Shown: positions 41,001 through 49,540, counted from the stretch's first letter. The stretch is DNA of 64,000 nucleotides from an uncultured Prevotella sp. (GCA_900770395.1 CAAGKM010000030.1:62001-126000), one strand, 5' to 3'. Made by a program: numbers and translations. The notes: generated by a model from the sequence alone, not told the origin.

Positions 41001-44000
41001 TTCAGTAACGTCAGATTCTGTCAGCACGTTGCCCCACGTGTCGTAAGTGAATTTATTGACGGCTCCTTGTGGTGTTTGATATTTTTTTGTTACAAACCGC
41101 TTGCTGCCGTCATATTCATTATAGCTTGTTATTTTCGGAACATTGCAGCCTGATAGAGAAGAAGACAGTGGATTTCCAACTACGTCGTATGTAAACTTTT
41201 CAGTTATAGCCATAGGTGTGCCATAATGTTTTGTGACGCTTGTAGGTTGTCCCTTGTCATTGTATTCAAAATAAGTCTTCGTGATATAATCGTTCTGATC
41301 ATCCTCATGCTTTTGTGTTTTTGTAATCAAAGTAGGAAGATTTCGGTTGCCTTTTTTTACGTAACTCCCATAATTTGTGTTCACATACATGTTGTTCTCA
41401 TAGTTGACAGACTCGGATGTAATGCATCCGTTGGCCGTGTCATAACTGTATGATGTGGTTACGGTGTTACCGTCGAAATCTGTGCTCTCTGCATAATTGG
41501 GATAACAGAAATAGTTTTTATTTCCTACAGAAGTAACGGTCATGTCATTTTCAGACGTTGATGTCTTGCTGCCGAGAACCTGGGTTGTGATTGTCTTTAC
41601 AGGAATATATTTCGTCTTATCCCATTCTTTAACAGCAGTTGTTACGGTGATACCTGTTATATTGTCGGTCGTGGTTGTTTCCGTCATCCCAAGAACTCCC
41701 TTGCCGGCAGAATGCAGCTTTAACCCCTTGTATTTGTATGATGTACTGTGGTTGCCCGCAACACCGTTGCTTGCCGTAACCGATGACACGAGGTGTAATG
41801 GCATGTGACAGTCGGTCATTGGGTATGTGTCTGTGTCATAGACGTGTGTATACACATTTGGATTTGATGCCGGAGAATACTGAATGTAAACAGACTGTCC
41901 CATACCGTCTGTGAACTGTGTCACTTTTCCTGAAGACGGTGATATGTTTAATGTCCTATATGTTCTAAGTGCTATGCTGTTAGTTGCGTTTCCTGTGCCG
42001 GAATAAGCAAAATTACAGCCGTAATTCATCAAGTCGGTATAGCCATCACCGTTAAAGTCGCCAAGAGTGACATAGCTCTGCAGACCGTCATCATGTACGG
42101 GGGTGTTGACGCTTTTTTGCAGCACGAGCTTTGTGCGGTCTGAGGTATACCAGCGCACTCCAGTATACAGGAATTCATAATAGTTTTTGAGGCCCCCATG
42201 ATATTTATAGTTGGGTTTGACAACTACAAGGTCGGTAACACCGTCATGATCAACATCGTATGGCAAGAGTGAGAATTTATCATCGTCTTTTTTAGTGTTT
42301 TTGTCAAAAACGTCTAAAATACATGCTTGAACTTTATTAAAAGTACCGTCGCCGTTGTTCAGTCCCCAGTAGCAGTGTGCATCCTTACCTGGCACAAACA
42401 CAAAGTCAGACAAGCCGTCGCCGTTAAAATCACCCTGTTCCATGCGCCAGTTATACCCAAAAGTTGTACCTTCCTTGGACTTGCTGTTGATAAAAGCATA
42501 CGACAGACTTGTGCCACCAGTGTTGTAGAAGATTTTATATCCCCCGTCATAAAATACAATGATATCAGTCATGCCGTCGTTATTGTAATCACCGGTAAAG
42601 ATTTTCTTAGGTGCTTTGGGCAGACTTAGTGAGAGGTTAACATTTCCAATACGGGTACTGTTGTCCCAATAGAAAAGGTGGGCAGTGTAATATCCACCTT
42701 TTGCTGTATTCTCAATTGTTATTATTTCGTCTCTGCCGTCATTGTTAAAATCTCCTATTGTATAATATGGAATATCTTTTGTATTAATGAGCGGGCAATT
42801 AAATCCAATGGCATTATTTTTGCCGTTTTTTATATCTTTGCCAAAAATTACAATATAAGACACATATTTACTGTTGAGCTGGTCTATTACCGTTAATTTG
42901 GGAATAAGGAGATCGCTAATTCCGTCGCCGTCAATATCCATGACAGCACTTCCACCGAGGTAGGTCTTCCAGTCTTTCATGGCAAACTGTGGACCAAGGT
43001 CCAAAATAAGCGGACTGCCAAATGAAGTATTGCCGCCATTATAGCTCGAACGGTAAATATAAGCGTATGTATGATCAGAATATTGTTTATGGGAACTTGT
43101 TTTTATAGTATATACACGAACTTGGGAGATTCTTATAATATCACTTATACCGTCGCCGTTCAGGTCGGCGCTGAGAATGTTCATGTCCTGTCTTTCCACC
43201 ATGGGGTTTGTATCTTCCATATTAAGTGAAATGGAACCCATAGTTTGGCTGAAACCTGAATAATTTTTCCAATTTATTACTATCGGAGTCTTTTCCTCTC
43301 CTTTGCCGTTTGACTCCACCACACTTGTTAGTTTAGAAAACTTCGTGGTGGAATTGTCCATATTGTCGTTATAGTTCAATGTATATTTTCTGTATATGTC
43401 GGTTCCCGTTTTTGAGATTATGGCAGTCAGCTTTCTGTCTATCTTCCCCAATCGGTCTTCTATGGCAAATGTATGGCTGTTATCGCCAAGCATGGTATAT
43501 TCGAAAGTTATCACATTGTTACATCCAGAACTTGTATTTGTATTTTTTCCGTAGCTGATGGCTGTTGGATATACCAACAGATTGGATGTTCCGTAAGAAT
43601 ATGTGATATAGTTGCCCAAGGCATCTTCCTGACGGTTCAGATACCAGGCGTTTGTTCTTGTTTCGCCGGCTTTGTTTGTATAATTTTGTTTTGAGAGAGA
43701 TGTTTTTCCATACTCCGATTTTATTCCATCCTGTGACAACACCTCTATCCATACATTCGTACCTGAACCATGAAATGTCACCTTTGTATACGGAGAGCCT
43801 TCAGGAGTATAAACAGCCCCGTCACTTCCTTCGGTAGCAGACTGGCTTATGAGCCTGCATCCGTCAAGGAAATAAGCATCGGAAGCTGTATGCGAGATTC
43901 CCTGTGTCCTGCCGTCATAGTATATACTTTTGCAGCCACGTGTAATGACTGACAGCCCTGTGACGTTAAATCCATAGCCGGCAATACCATTACCGCCTTG

Positions 44001-44201
44001 GCTGTTGTATGCAAGTCCTATCTTAGGTTGCATACTTCCAATACCTTTTGGTACTTCAAACGATATGTTATAAATAGCACCGCCTGTAGGAGTGACAGAA
44101 AAAGAAGTCGCTGTCGTACCCACACTTTTTGATGTGTCAGCCATAATTTGCAAGTTGATATTGCATAAAATTAATAAGGCAGTCAGAAAAAATCTATTCA
44201 T
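38091..44201 (-). CDS. SpvB/FG-GAP/RHS-repeat polymorphic toxin-like secreted protein
   Basis: 2036 residues. Signal peptide MNRFFLTALLILCNINLQIM; SpvB-type domain (about 30-230, FSVTPTGGAIYNISFEVPKG); a series of FG-GAP/VCBS calcium-binding-like repeats (NGDGISDI, DGDGISDL, NNDGRDEI, NGDGLSDF, DHDGVTDL, NGDGYTDL). Many RHS/YD repeats follow, then the RHS core ending YDPIVCRFLSPDNYVQ...NPLKYTDPSGE near residue 1725. The last ~310 residues are variable: a hydrophobic Gly/Ala-rich stretch, then a domain from about 1955 (KHGMERAISRGFTEKRIKE...TIYTYKDNTVIL) that resembles DUF4258, a presumed RNase-like fold. The RHS shell probably encloses the toxin. The toxin identity is inferred. Confidence 0.85.
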   Translation of the reverse strand: MNRFFLTALLILCNINLQIMADTSKSVGTTATSFSVTPTGGAIYNISFEVPKGIGSMQPKIGLAYNSQGGNGIAGYGFNVTGLSVITRGCKSIYYDGRTQGISHTASDAYFLDGCRLISQSATEGSDGAVYTPEGSPYTKVTFHGSGTNVWIEVLSQDGIKSEYGKTSLSKQNYTNKAGETRTNAWYLNRQEDALGNYITYSYGTSNLLVYPTAISYGKNTNTSSGCNNVITFEYTMLGDNSHTFAIEDRLGKIDRKLTAIISKTGTDIYRKYTLNYNDNMDNSTTKFSKLTSVVESNGKGEEKTPIVINWKNYSGFSQTMGSISLNMEDTNPMVERQDMNILSADLNGDGISDIIRISQVRVYTIKTSSHKQYSDHTYAYIYRSSYNGGNTSFGSPLILDLGPQFAMKDWKTYLGGSAVMDIDGDGISDLLIPKLTVIDQLNSKYVSYIVIFGKDIKNGKNNAIGFNCPLINTKDIPYYTIGDFNNDGRDEIITIENTAKGGYYTAHLFYWDNSTRIGNVNLSLSLPKAPKKIFTGDYNNDGMTDIIVFYDGGYKIFYNTGGTSLSYAFINSKSKEGTTFGYNWRMEQGDFNGDGLSDFVFVPGKDAHCYWGLNNGDGTFNKVQACILDVFDKNTKKDDDKFSLLPYDVDHDGVTDLVVVKPNYKYHGGLKNYYEFLYTGVRWYTSDRTKLVLQKSVNTPVHDDGLQSYVTLGDFNGDGYTDLMNYGCNFAYSGTGNATNSIALRTYRTLNISPSSGKVTQFTDGMGQSVYIQYSPASNPNVYTHVYDTDTYPMTDCHMPLHLVSSVTASNGVAGNHSTSYKYKGLKLHSAGKGVLGMTETTTTDNITGITVTTAVKEWDKTKYIPVKTITTQVLGSKTSTSENDMTVTSVGNKNYFCYPNYAESTDFDGNTVTTSYSYDTANGCITSESVNYENNMYVNTNYGSYVKKGNRNLPTLITKTQKHEDDQNDYITKTYFEYNDKGQPTSVTKHYGTPMAITEKFTYDVVGNPLSSSLSGCNVPKITSYNEYDGSKRFVTKKYQTPQGAVNKFTYDTWGNVLTESDVTEQSMPLTTSHTYDGWGNELTTTLPTGEVMSTKMEWYGNTQYKTISTHTGQPSIETLYDACGRVCRTSSQGPNSINVSTIFTYDSKGQVTAKNTSTGNLSVRETFTYDDRGRVTSEKSTAGQNISYTYSNRDVTTTQGTRTYKKTFDAWGNIKAATDPVGSVEYKYFSNGKPSEVSSLGAVITMEYDDAGNQILLDDPDAGTTTYTYAADGKLLSQTDAKGNVTTNSYDNIGRLSSTVMGTETVTYQYGQSGTSNMRLVKTQMGGNSINYIYDSYGRVTKKTNTVDCGDVLEYNYTYNANNQIEKVTYPGGLTISYDYDTNGFTTATKADGSIVSELQSYDGLVKKTKTCQYLTNTVTKDSRGYISQIKVNSGGRMINDMSFSYDGSTGNMLSRTGMMSYKETFDYDNMDRLLKVRKDDSQSIMRMISYYPNGNINLNTTIGYNHYNDETKLHALTEHTIGVNAVTSHQITNYNAFNKISTIEDTDSSFTAAFSYGPDLERWRMDLSESGQLSRRVIYGDNYEKVTENGITRHFYYIDGGMLIIRQDGKEDKHYFCCTDNLGSILKVVDKYGNQVFAATYDVWGKQTVTTNSINFRRGYCGHEMLPEFNLINMNGRLYDPIVCRFLSPDNYVQMPDNSQSFNRYSYCLNNPLKYTDPSGELFGIDDAIIGFALFNMASSMMQASFNGENIWKAGGLSLLSSAASYGIGALFGTAGNFGHELLRAGAHGLASGVVGALNGEKFLSSTVSGMGASLIGSYAQISQLSSSKLMASTTIMGGALAWATGGDFLAGAMQGLTIGALNHAMHGDNNEMFRQPAKCEVLPDGTLVAPFDLPEVTVNGSYIISSNYPIEKPLVSVYPEFAILTILKASINGVVSFSGELWANYRMSAIKLNYTKHGMERAISRGFTEKRIKEIIYYGKKTIQNAKGGKMNTIYTYKDNTVILNHNGNIITTFSNLEEFGSFPKGYFKGF

Positions 44202-44217
44202 AATGTTTAATATCCGA

Positions 44218-44604
44218 TTATTTTATGAATTTTCTACTTGTTATCTCATTGTTTATTACAATACTTACAATATACACTCCGGGGCGTAATTTCTCCAAAT
44301 CTAAGATTTCAGTGTATGCGGTTGCCTGTTTCATTTCAAGCATATTTCCCATTATGTCACTCAACATTATCACACAGTCTGACGGTTTCACATGCTGTGG
44401 GATATTTATTTCTATGACATTGTTTTCAATTTTAGCATTCTCACTGATTTTTTTGCTGGATATTGGCTTTGGTTTTGTAAATGTACGTGATGTACGGTTG
44501 CCGTTGGCATCGTAGGTATATACAATGACAGTTTGTGCTTGTGTCACAGACGAAAGTGTCAGCATACATAGCGAAAGCAGCGTCTTTTTCATTATAGTCT
44601 TCAT
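44218..44604 (-). CDS. Small secreted protein with one RHS-like motif and a T9SS-type tail
   Basis: 128 residues. Signal peptide (KKTLLSLCMLTLSSVTQAQ), then a lone YTYDANGNRTSRTF, the consensus RHS/YD motif. The C-terminal ~70 residues have the type IX secretion sorting-domain pattern (VIEINIPQHV...IMLSDIMGNML...LRPGVYIVSIVINNEITSRK). It lies 16 nt upstream of the RHS gene and is surely cotranscribed. It may guide or complement the RHS protein, which lacks such a tail. The start at 44604 is set by the signal peptide; 44592 is an alternative. Confidence 0.7.
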   Translation of the reverse strand: MKTIMKKTLLSLCMLTLSSVTQAQTVIVYTYDANGNRTSRTFTKPKPISSKKISENAKIENNVIEINIPQHVKPSDCVIMLSDIMGNMLEMKQATAYTEILDLEKLRPGVYIVSIVINNEITSRKFIK

Positions 44605-44618
44605 AGTTGTGCTTTTTA

Positions 44619-44978
44619 TTATAGTTCTATCTCTGCCCAGAAGCAGTAGTCGCCAGTAAGAAACTGAATGACACACTCACCGCTGATGTAATCTGGCAAC
44701 TCGTATTGAGCGGCATCAGCTGGAACAATGGATGAGAATACCACTTCTCCATCCTGCACTATATTAATAATGTATGCTGGATGGTGGGATTGAAAACTGA
44801 GAGTGGTGCCGTCCAAACTTATTTCAGGCATACGCATGGGAGCCTTTCTTCCACCTACATGGATAGGCTTTTTGTCAATTCTCTCGCATTTAAGACTAAG
44901 AAATGGAATAGTCTTTGCTGTAACTGGTGTCTGCCCTAATAAAAGCAAGACAAAATAAATAATGAATATCTTTCTCAT
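44619..44978 (-). CDS. DUF3244-type small secreted protein
   Basis: 119 residues: signal peptide MRKIFIIYFVLLLLGQTPVTA followed by a single beta-sandwich with the DUF3244 pattern (PEISLDGTTLSFQ; AYIINIVQDGEVVFSS; GECVIQFLTGDYCFWAEIEL). These proteins are restricted largely to Bacteroidales and have no known function. It is the first gene of the RHS transcript: its promoter (45037-45007) precedes it and the next gene starts 14 nt after its stop. The start at 44978 is set by the signal peptide. Confidence 0.75.
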   Translation of the reverse strand: MRKIFIIYFVLLLLGQTPVTAKTIPFLSLKCERIDKKPIHVGGRKAPMRMPEISLDGTTLSFQSHHPAYIINIVQDGEVVFSSIVPADAAQYELPDYISGECVIQFLTGDYCFWAEIEL

Positions 44979-45006
44979 AAATCTAATAAAATTTAAAATT
45001 CTGGTG

Positions 45007-45037
45007 CAAAGGTATAACTTTACATCCGAATTGCAAA
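45007..45037 (-). promoter_or_regulatory. Promoter of the DUF3244/RHS operon
   Basis: On the minus strand TTTG (45037-45034), 19 nt, TACCTTTG (45014-45007), about 30 nt before the ATG at 44978. Confidence 0.75.
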
Positions 45038-45125
45038 TAGAATTTATCAATAAGAATTAACCAAAAATTAACCATGTCTGTATGCGCTGAAAATCAATAC
45101 TTTACACTATTAATCCAATATTTAA

Positions 45126-47042
45126 CTACACCATATCCATAATTCTTTTATCAAATTCTTTCGATGTTCCAGTAACATTAAATAAAAAAAGGAGCATTTC
45201 TGAACGTATTTTTGAAATATATGCGGGGGTGACACCAAGCATATTGGCTATTGCCTTAGGCTTGACGTACATCCGCAACAGCATACAAGTATAAAATTCT
45301 TTTTCATTTAAGCTTTTTGACGAGATAAATTCATAAAATCCAGGATAAATCTCAGCAGCCATAGTCTTTAATTCCTGCCATTGACTGTCATTGGGAGCTT
45401 GACCCTTTGATGACAATTCATGTAATATGGGATAAGACCTGTGTCGTTTCAAATTCTCATTAGCCAAATCTATTTCATGCTTTTCCTGTTTATATTTAAT
45501 CTGTAAATCCGTCTTTAATTTTATGATTATGTTTTCTTTTTCAGTTATCATCTGATGCAGTTCTTCTATATTATGATTCAATAAGTCCATGCCAGATCTT
45601 GCTTGTTGTAATGCCAGAGCATTGTCCTCTGATATTTGGGTACTTGCCAAATATTTTGATCTTTCATTTGCAAGTAACTTGTCAAGGTCTGATTTCTGGC
45701 TTGCCAGTTTTGTAACTTCTGACTGCAAATAGGCAATGGCTGTCACGCTTTTGTGATATTTACGGGACATTTCCCTGCGCTTCTGTCTTGTATTTCTGAC
45801 ATAGTATATTCCTGCCAGCATCATAATTAAAAGAAAGCCTGCCAGCCATCTGACTTTGTTACGTTCTGCCACGTTCTTTTCTTTTTCCTTTTGCGCTATC
45901 TCCTGATTATGTATATAGTTGTATAAACCGTAGATATTTTCAACTTCTCTTGTTGCCATACGTGCATATACAGAATCATTCATTTCATAGCTATACAGCG
46001 CATATTTGGCAGTAGAGTCAGGACGGTTTGTCTGCTGGAACAATAGTGCAAGTCCTCGTGCTCCTGCATTCTGATTGTTGAAATCCTTGCCGTCAAGCAG
46101 TTCTTTGCGGAAATAGTATTCTGCGGAATCATATTGGTTTACGGCAAGGTAATACCGTCCTTTTATATAGTAATAGACCTCACGGCCGGTCTCTATGTTT
46201 CCGTGTGAATCAAAGAAGCCAGATTCCGTTTCATAAATATTCATGTAGTGACGGGCTTCTTCAACTCTACCATTTTTTATGAGAATATCTATCAGAGAGC
46301 CACCAATAGAAGCGGCAATATCGCTATGACCGTATTCCCTCAAATTTTGGTATATAGTCTCAAATACAGACATTACGGAATCAGTCATTTGCCATTCATC
46401 GTAAATATCAATTGTTTCCGCCATATTAAGCAGGGCATTGACAGTATCTCCTGCCATATAGGCATATTCAATGGCTTTATCCGTACATTCCAAATTACGT
46501 TGAAGTAGGTTTTGATGCCAAAACAAATCTCCCATTTGCCCGTACACTCTGCTCAGTTGCCAATAATCGCAGTCTGCATCCGTGGTGTCAGCCATTGCGG
46601 CAGCATCCTGAAAGCATTTCAGTGCCATGGGCGACTCTCCCGTGTCATAGTATGCACGTCCGAGCAGATAGTGGGCAAGCATCTTTTCGTTCGGTGTTCC
46701 GTGATTGTCGAAATAGTCGGCAAGCTGCTGTGTCCCGTCAGTAGTACGGAACAGCGTGTCAAGCTTGTTGAGCGCATTGGTGCGGTGAAGGCTGCACTGC
46801 ATGCGGAAATGCCTCCCGAATTGCTGCTCATACTCTTTGAGACTGTCGAGAATATGCAGTGCCGAGTCGGGAGCGTCATTCATCAATGACACTGCATGCT
46901 GCAGTGCCATGCGGCGCTCACGGGATTCTGAGCATGCCAAAATCGTGCAGATAAATATAATGTATATAAAGGGTCTTATAACTGTCTTTTTGAAATGCGA
47001 CAGATGGTTGATGACACCCCGCGGGCGGTTATACATATTCAT
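45126..47042 (-). CDS. TPR-containing lipoprotein-like membrane regulator with C-terminal helix-turn-helix
   Basis: 638 residues. The N-terminus is basic, then hydrophobic (PFIYIIFICTILAC), with a lipobox-like LAC. TPR-type helical repeats follow (AHYLLGRAYYDTGESPMALK, SRVYGQMGDLFWHQNLL), then a membrane segment near 395-415 (WLAGFLLIMMLAGIYYV) and a long coiled coil. A C-terminal helix-turn-helix (KEFYTCMLLRMYVKPKAIAN, then MLGVTPAYISKIRSEML) points to DNA binding. This outside-sensor/inside-HTH layout recurs in Bacteroidetes. The gene overlaps the end of manC by 14 nt (8 nt if it starts at 47036). It lies next to the RHS operon, which it might control. Confidence 0.7.
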   Translation of the reverse strand: MNMYNRPRGVINHLSHFKKTVIRPFIYIIFICTILACSESRERRMALQHAVSLMNDAPDSALHILDSLKEYEQQFGRHFRMQCSLHRTNALNKLDTLFRTTDGTQQLADYFDNHGTPNEKMLAHYLLGRAYYDTGESPMALKCFQDAAAMADTTDADCDYWQLSRVYGQMGDLFWHQNLLQRNLECTDKAIEYAYMAGDTVNALLNMAETIDIYDEWQMTDSVMSVFETIYQNLREYGHSDIAASIGGSLIDILIKNGRVEEARHYMNIYETESGFFDSHGNIETGREVYYYIKGRYYLAVNQYDSAEYYFRKELLDGKDFNNQNAGARGLALLFQQTNRPDSTAKYALYSYEMNDSVYARMATREVENIYGLYNYIHNQEIAQKEKEKNVAERNKVRWLAGFLLIMMLAGIYYVRNTRQKRREMSRKYHKSVTAIAYLQSEVTKLASQKSDLDKLLANERSKYLASTQISEDNALALQQARSGMDLLNHNIEELHQMITEKENIIIKLKTDLQIKYKQEKHEIDLANENLKRHRSYPILHELSSKGQAPNDSQWQELKTMAAEIYPGFYEFISSKSLNEKEFYTCMLLRMYVKPKAIANMLGVTPAYISKIRSEMLLFLFNVTGTSKEFDKRIMDMV

Positions 47043-48114
47043 CTCCCCTTTTCATCTGAATGTCATAAAGATATCTCTTAATCATTGCCGAGGAGTCTTC
47101 CTTGGGGCATATAAGCAGCACGTTGTCGTGCTCGGCCACGATATATCCCTCCAGTCCGTGGATGATGGCAAGCCTGTCCTTGGGCAGCTTCACCACACAG
47201 TTGCGGCTGTTTTCCATCATCACGTCGCTGTCAATCACCACGTTGTCGGTTTCCGACCGTTTCTTGCACTCGTATATGCCGTGCCATGTGCCGAGGTCAG
47301 CCCATCCGAAGCTGCATTTCATCACCTCCACATTGTCGCTGCGCTCCAGCACGGCATAGTCGATGGAGATGTTGGGAAGCATGGAGTATCTTTCTTCTAT
47401 AAATGTAAGTTCGGCATTGGGCTGCCGCAATACTTCTATCACTCCCGAGTCTTCCAGCTCGGTTTCAAACTGCGCCGCAATCTGCTGCAGCAGGAATGAC
47501 GCATTCGACAGAAACAGTCCCGTGTTCCATAGAAACTCGCCGCTGGTCATAAACATCTGGGCAAACTCACGCTCGGGCTTCTCCACAAACGACTGCACGC
47601 TGTAGATGCCATCGTCCGCAGTCCTGTTGCCCAGCTGAATGTAGCCGTATCCGGGCTCTGGCCGTGTGGGACGGATGCCCATGGTCATTATCACGTCGTG
47701 CTGCCCCACATAGTCAAGAGCCTTCAGCATGTCGTTGGCAAATGCCGTATCGTCGGTTATCATCTGGTCGCTGGGTGTCACCATCATCCTGGCATTGGCG
47801 TTGCGCTTGAGCATTTTGATTGTAGCCCATGACACGGCAGGACCGGTGTTTCTGTTTACCGGCTCTACCAAAATGTTCTCCTCTGCCACCTCGGGCAGCT
47901 GCTCTCTCACCATGTCCTGATAGTCTTTCATGGTGCTTATCAGGATGTTTTCTTTAGGGATAAACCTCACAATGCGGTCGTAGGTTTGCTGCAGCTGTGT
48001 CCTTCCCTGACCGAAAAAGTCAAGAAACTGTTTCGGTTTCTCGTTTCTGCTGCATGGCCAAAGTCTTTTGCCTTTACCGCCTGCAAGTATCACACAATAG
48101 TTGTCGTAATTCAT
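47029..48114 (-). CDS. manC: Mannose-1-phosphate guanylyltransferase
   Basis: Makes GDP-mannose from GTP and mannose-1-phosphate for capsule, LPS or glycoprotein glycans. 361 residues from the ATG at 48114 (MNYDNYCVILAGGKGKRLWP). The nucleotidyltransferase signature is GGKGKRLWP and the KPKQFLDFFG block follows. Other conserved blocks are VTPSDQMI, FVEKPE, LWNTGLF and FGWADLGTW. It lacks the C-terminal isomerase domain of bifunctional types. An in-frame ATG at 48129 cannot be excluded. It overlaps the TPR/HTH regulator gene downstream. Confidence 0.93.
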   Translation of the reverse strand: MNYDNYCVILAGGKGKRLWPCSRNEKPKQFLDFFGQGRTQLQQTYDRIVRFIPKENILISTMKDYQDMVREQLPEVAEENILVEPVNRNTGPAVSWATIKMLKRNANARMMVTPSDQMITDDTAFANDMLKALDYVGQHDVIMTMGIRPTRPEPGYGYIQLGNRTADDGIYSVQSFVEKPEREFAQMFMTSGEFLWNTGLFLSNASFLLQQIAAQFETELEDSGVIEVLRQPNAELTFIEERYSMLPNISIDYAVLERSDNVEVMKCSFGWADLGTWHGIYECKKRSETDNVVIDSDVMMENSRNCVVKLPKDRLAIIHGLEGYIVAEHDNVLLICPKEDSSAMIKRYLYDIQMKRGDEYV

Positions 48115-48213
48115 TTCAAACAAGTCCATATAGCAGTATATTTTGAATTTTGGCACTAAATTACAAATAATATTTCAATTTGCCGCACTCTATTAAACAT
48201 TTTTACGAAAAAA

Positions 48214-48245
48214 TTTGGTATTTAAAAAAAATATGCTTACCTTTG
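48214..48245 (+). promoter_or_regulatory. tRNA-Leu promoter
   Basis: TTTG (48214-48217), 20 nt, TACCTTTG (48238-48245), about 38 nt before the tRNA. Confidence 0.75.
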
Positions 48246-48283
48246 CACCCGATTTTGAGACAAGGAGTCAATAACAATGACTT

Positions 48284-48365
48284 GCCCAGATGGCGGAATC
48301 GGTAGACGCGCTGGTCTCAAACACCAGTGGGGCAACCCATCCCGGTTCGATCCCGGGTCTGGGTA
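48284..48365 (+). tRNA. tRNA-Leu (anticodon CAA)
   Basis: Acceptor strands GCCCAGA and TCTGGGT pair over 7 bp (one G-U). The anticodon stem CTGGT/ACCAG encloses the loop CTCAAAC with anticodon CAA at 48318-48320, reading UUG. A long variable arm (class II) and the T-arm CCCGGTTCGATCCCGGG follow. CCA is not encoded. A transcription start near 48252 fits the promoter upstream. Confidence 0.95.
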
Positions 48366-48471
48366 CAGAATGGGAGAAAGAGTCACATCTTTCTCCTTTT
48401 TTCTTTTATTCACGGTAGCGTTCCCCGCTCTATGTAAATACTCCCGTATCAACATAATATAATAATGTATA

Positions 48472-48843
48472 AATAATTCTGAAAAAATCCTGCATAGTTT
48501 TTTATGCATTCTGGAAAAGGGAAATGAATATTGATGCGGTTTTTAACCAAGACTGAAGTGAAATCTTTGAAGAAAATAAGTAGTTCCGTAGTAATAGTTA
48601 AGTGTTGCTGAAGCAACGGTTAAGTGTTCAAAAAGCAACACTTAAGTGTTCCAAAAACAACGGTTAAGTGTTACTTCAGCAACAGTTAAGTGTTACAACG
48701 GCATTTATACGGCAGGAATAATGCGGGAATTCATAAAGTGAAGATAACCAGACAATTACAAAACTTGAAATTTGGGCGTATTTTCGTCCGAAGAGGCGTT
48801 TGGTGAATTTCGTGCGATTCTCAGAGGACTTGTTGTAAAATAA
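48472..48843 (-). repeat. Dispersed intergenic element, copy B, with 22-bp periodic palindromic core
   Basis: Same ends as copy A (AATAATTCTGAAAAAATCCT at 48472; GCGATTCTCAGAGGACTT at 48814). The core has five 14-bp words of the GGTTAAGTGTT/CTTAAGTGTT type starting at 48593, 48615, 48637, 48659 and 48681, exactly 22 bp apart. The 8-nt spacers are GCTGAAGC, CAAAAAGC, CCAAAAAC and ACTTCAGC. The outer spacers are complementary to each other. The end lies 7 nt from the radC stop codon, in radC sense. Between the tRNA and this element nothing else is seen. Confidence 0.8.
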
Positions 48844-48850
48844 GTTCGCA

Positions 48851-49540
48851 TTAAATCTTCCCTTCCTCCTGATATGAGTAGAAACGTCCGTCGGTCACTA
48901 TCACGTGGTCGGCGAGGTGTATGCGCATGGTGTCGCAAGCTTTCTTCACCTGCTCGGTGAGGCGGTTGTCGAAAGAGCTGGGGGTGATGTTGCCGCTGGG
49001 ATGATTGTGTACGATGGCGATGACGGTGGCGTTGTTGAGCAGCGCCTCCTTCAGGATTACACGCACGTCGACGGCGGTCTCAGTGAGTCCGCCGCGGCTT
49101 ATCTCCTTGGCTGAGATAAGTTTGAAGGCATGGTTCATGAGCAGCACCCAGGCATGCTCGGTGTCGAAGTCCTGCATCTTAGGGTGCATATACTCATAGA
49201 TGTCTTGCGCGCTGTTGAGTGTAGTCCGCTCCCCCACTCTCTCCGCCGCACGGCGCTTGCCCAACTCACAGGCTGCAAGTATTGTCACAGCCTTGGCTGG
49301 CCCCATACCTTTATATCTTGAGGTTAGCTCTTGAATGGTCATTTTGCCGAGGGTGTTGAGGTTGTTGCCGCAGTCGTTGAGAACGCGCTGCATCAGGCTC
49401 ACGGCACTCTCGTCGGTGGAGCCGCTGCCGATAAGTATGGCAAGCAGCTCGGCATTGCTGAGAGCCTGCGGTCCCATGGCAATGAGCTTTTCTCGTGGGC
49501 GGTCTTCCTCCGCCCACTGGTTGATGTTTAGTTTTGGCAT
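48851..49540 (-). CDS. radC: RadC-family JAB/MPN domain protein
   Basis: 229 residues. An N-terminal UPF0758 helix-hairpin-helix-like part (LSNAELLAILIGSGS; YKGMGPAKAVTILAACELGK) is followed by the JAMM metal site HNHPSGNITPSSFD (about residues 176-189) with the upstream conserved Glu (SAKEISRGG). Despite its name, no role in recombination is established for the family; a metal-dependent hydrolase fold is all that can be stated. It starts 3 nt after the stop of the upstream alpha/beta hydrolase. Element copy B begins 7 nt after its stop. Confidence 0.93.
   Translation of the reverse strand: MPKLNINQWAEEDRPREKLIAMGPQALSNAELLAILIGSGSTDESAVSLMQRVLNDCGNNLNTLGKMTIQELTSRYKGMGPAKAVTILAACELGKRRAAERVGERTTLNSAQDIYEYMHPKMQDFDTEHAWVLLMNHAFKLISAKEISRGGLTETAVDVRVILKEALLNNATVIAIVHNHPSGNITPSSFDNRLTEQVKKACDTMRIHLADHVIVTDGRFYSYQEEGKI

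Noticed and set aside
48237..48509. Minus-strand 90-codon frame across the tRNA
   Set aside because: It is the antisense of a complete tRNA-Leu; no independent protein-like features.
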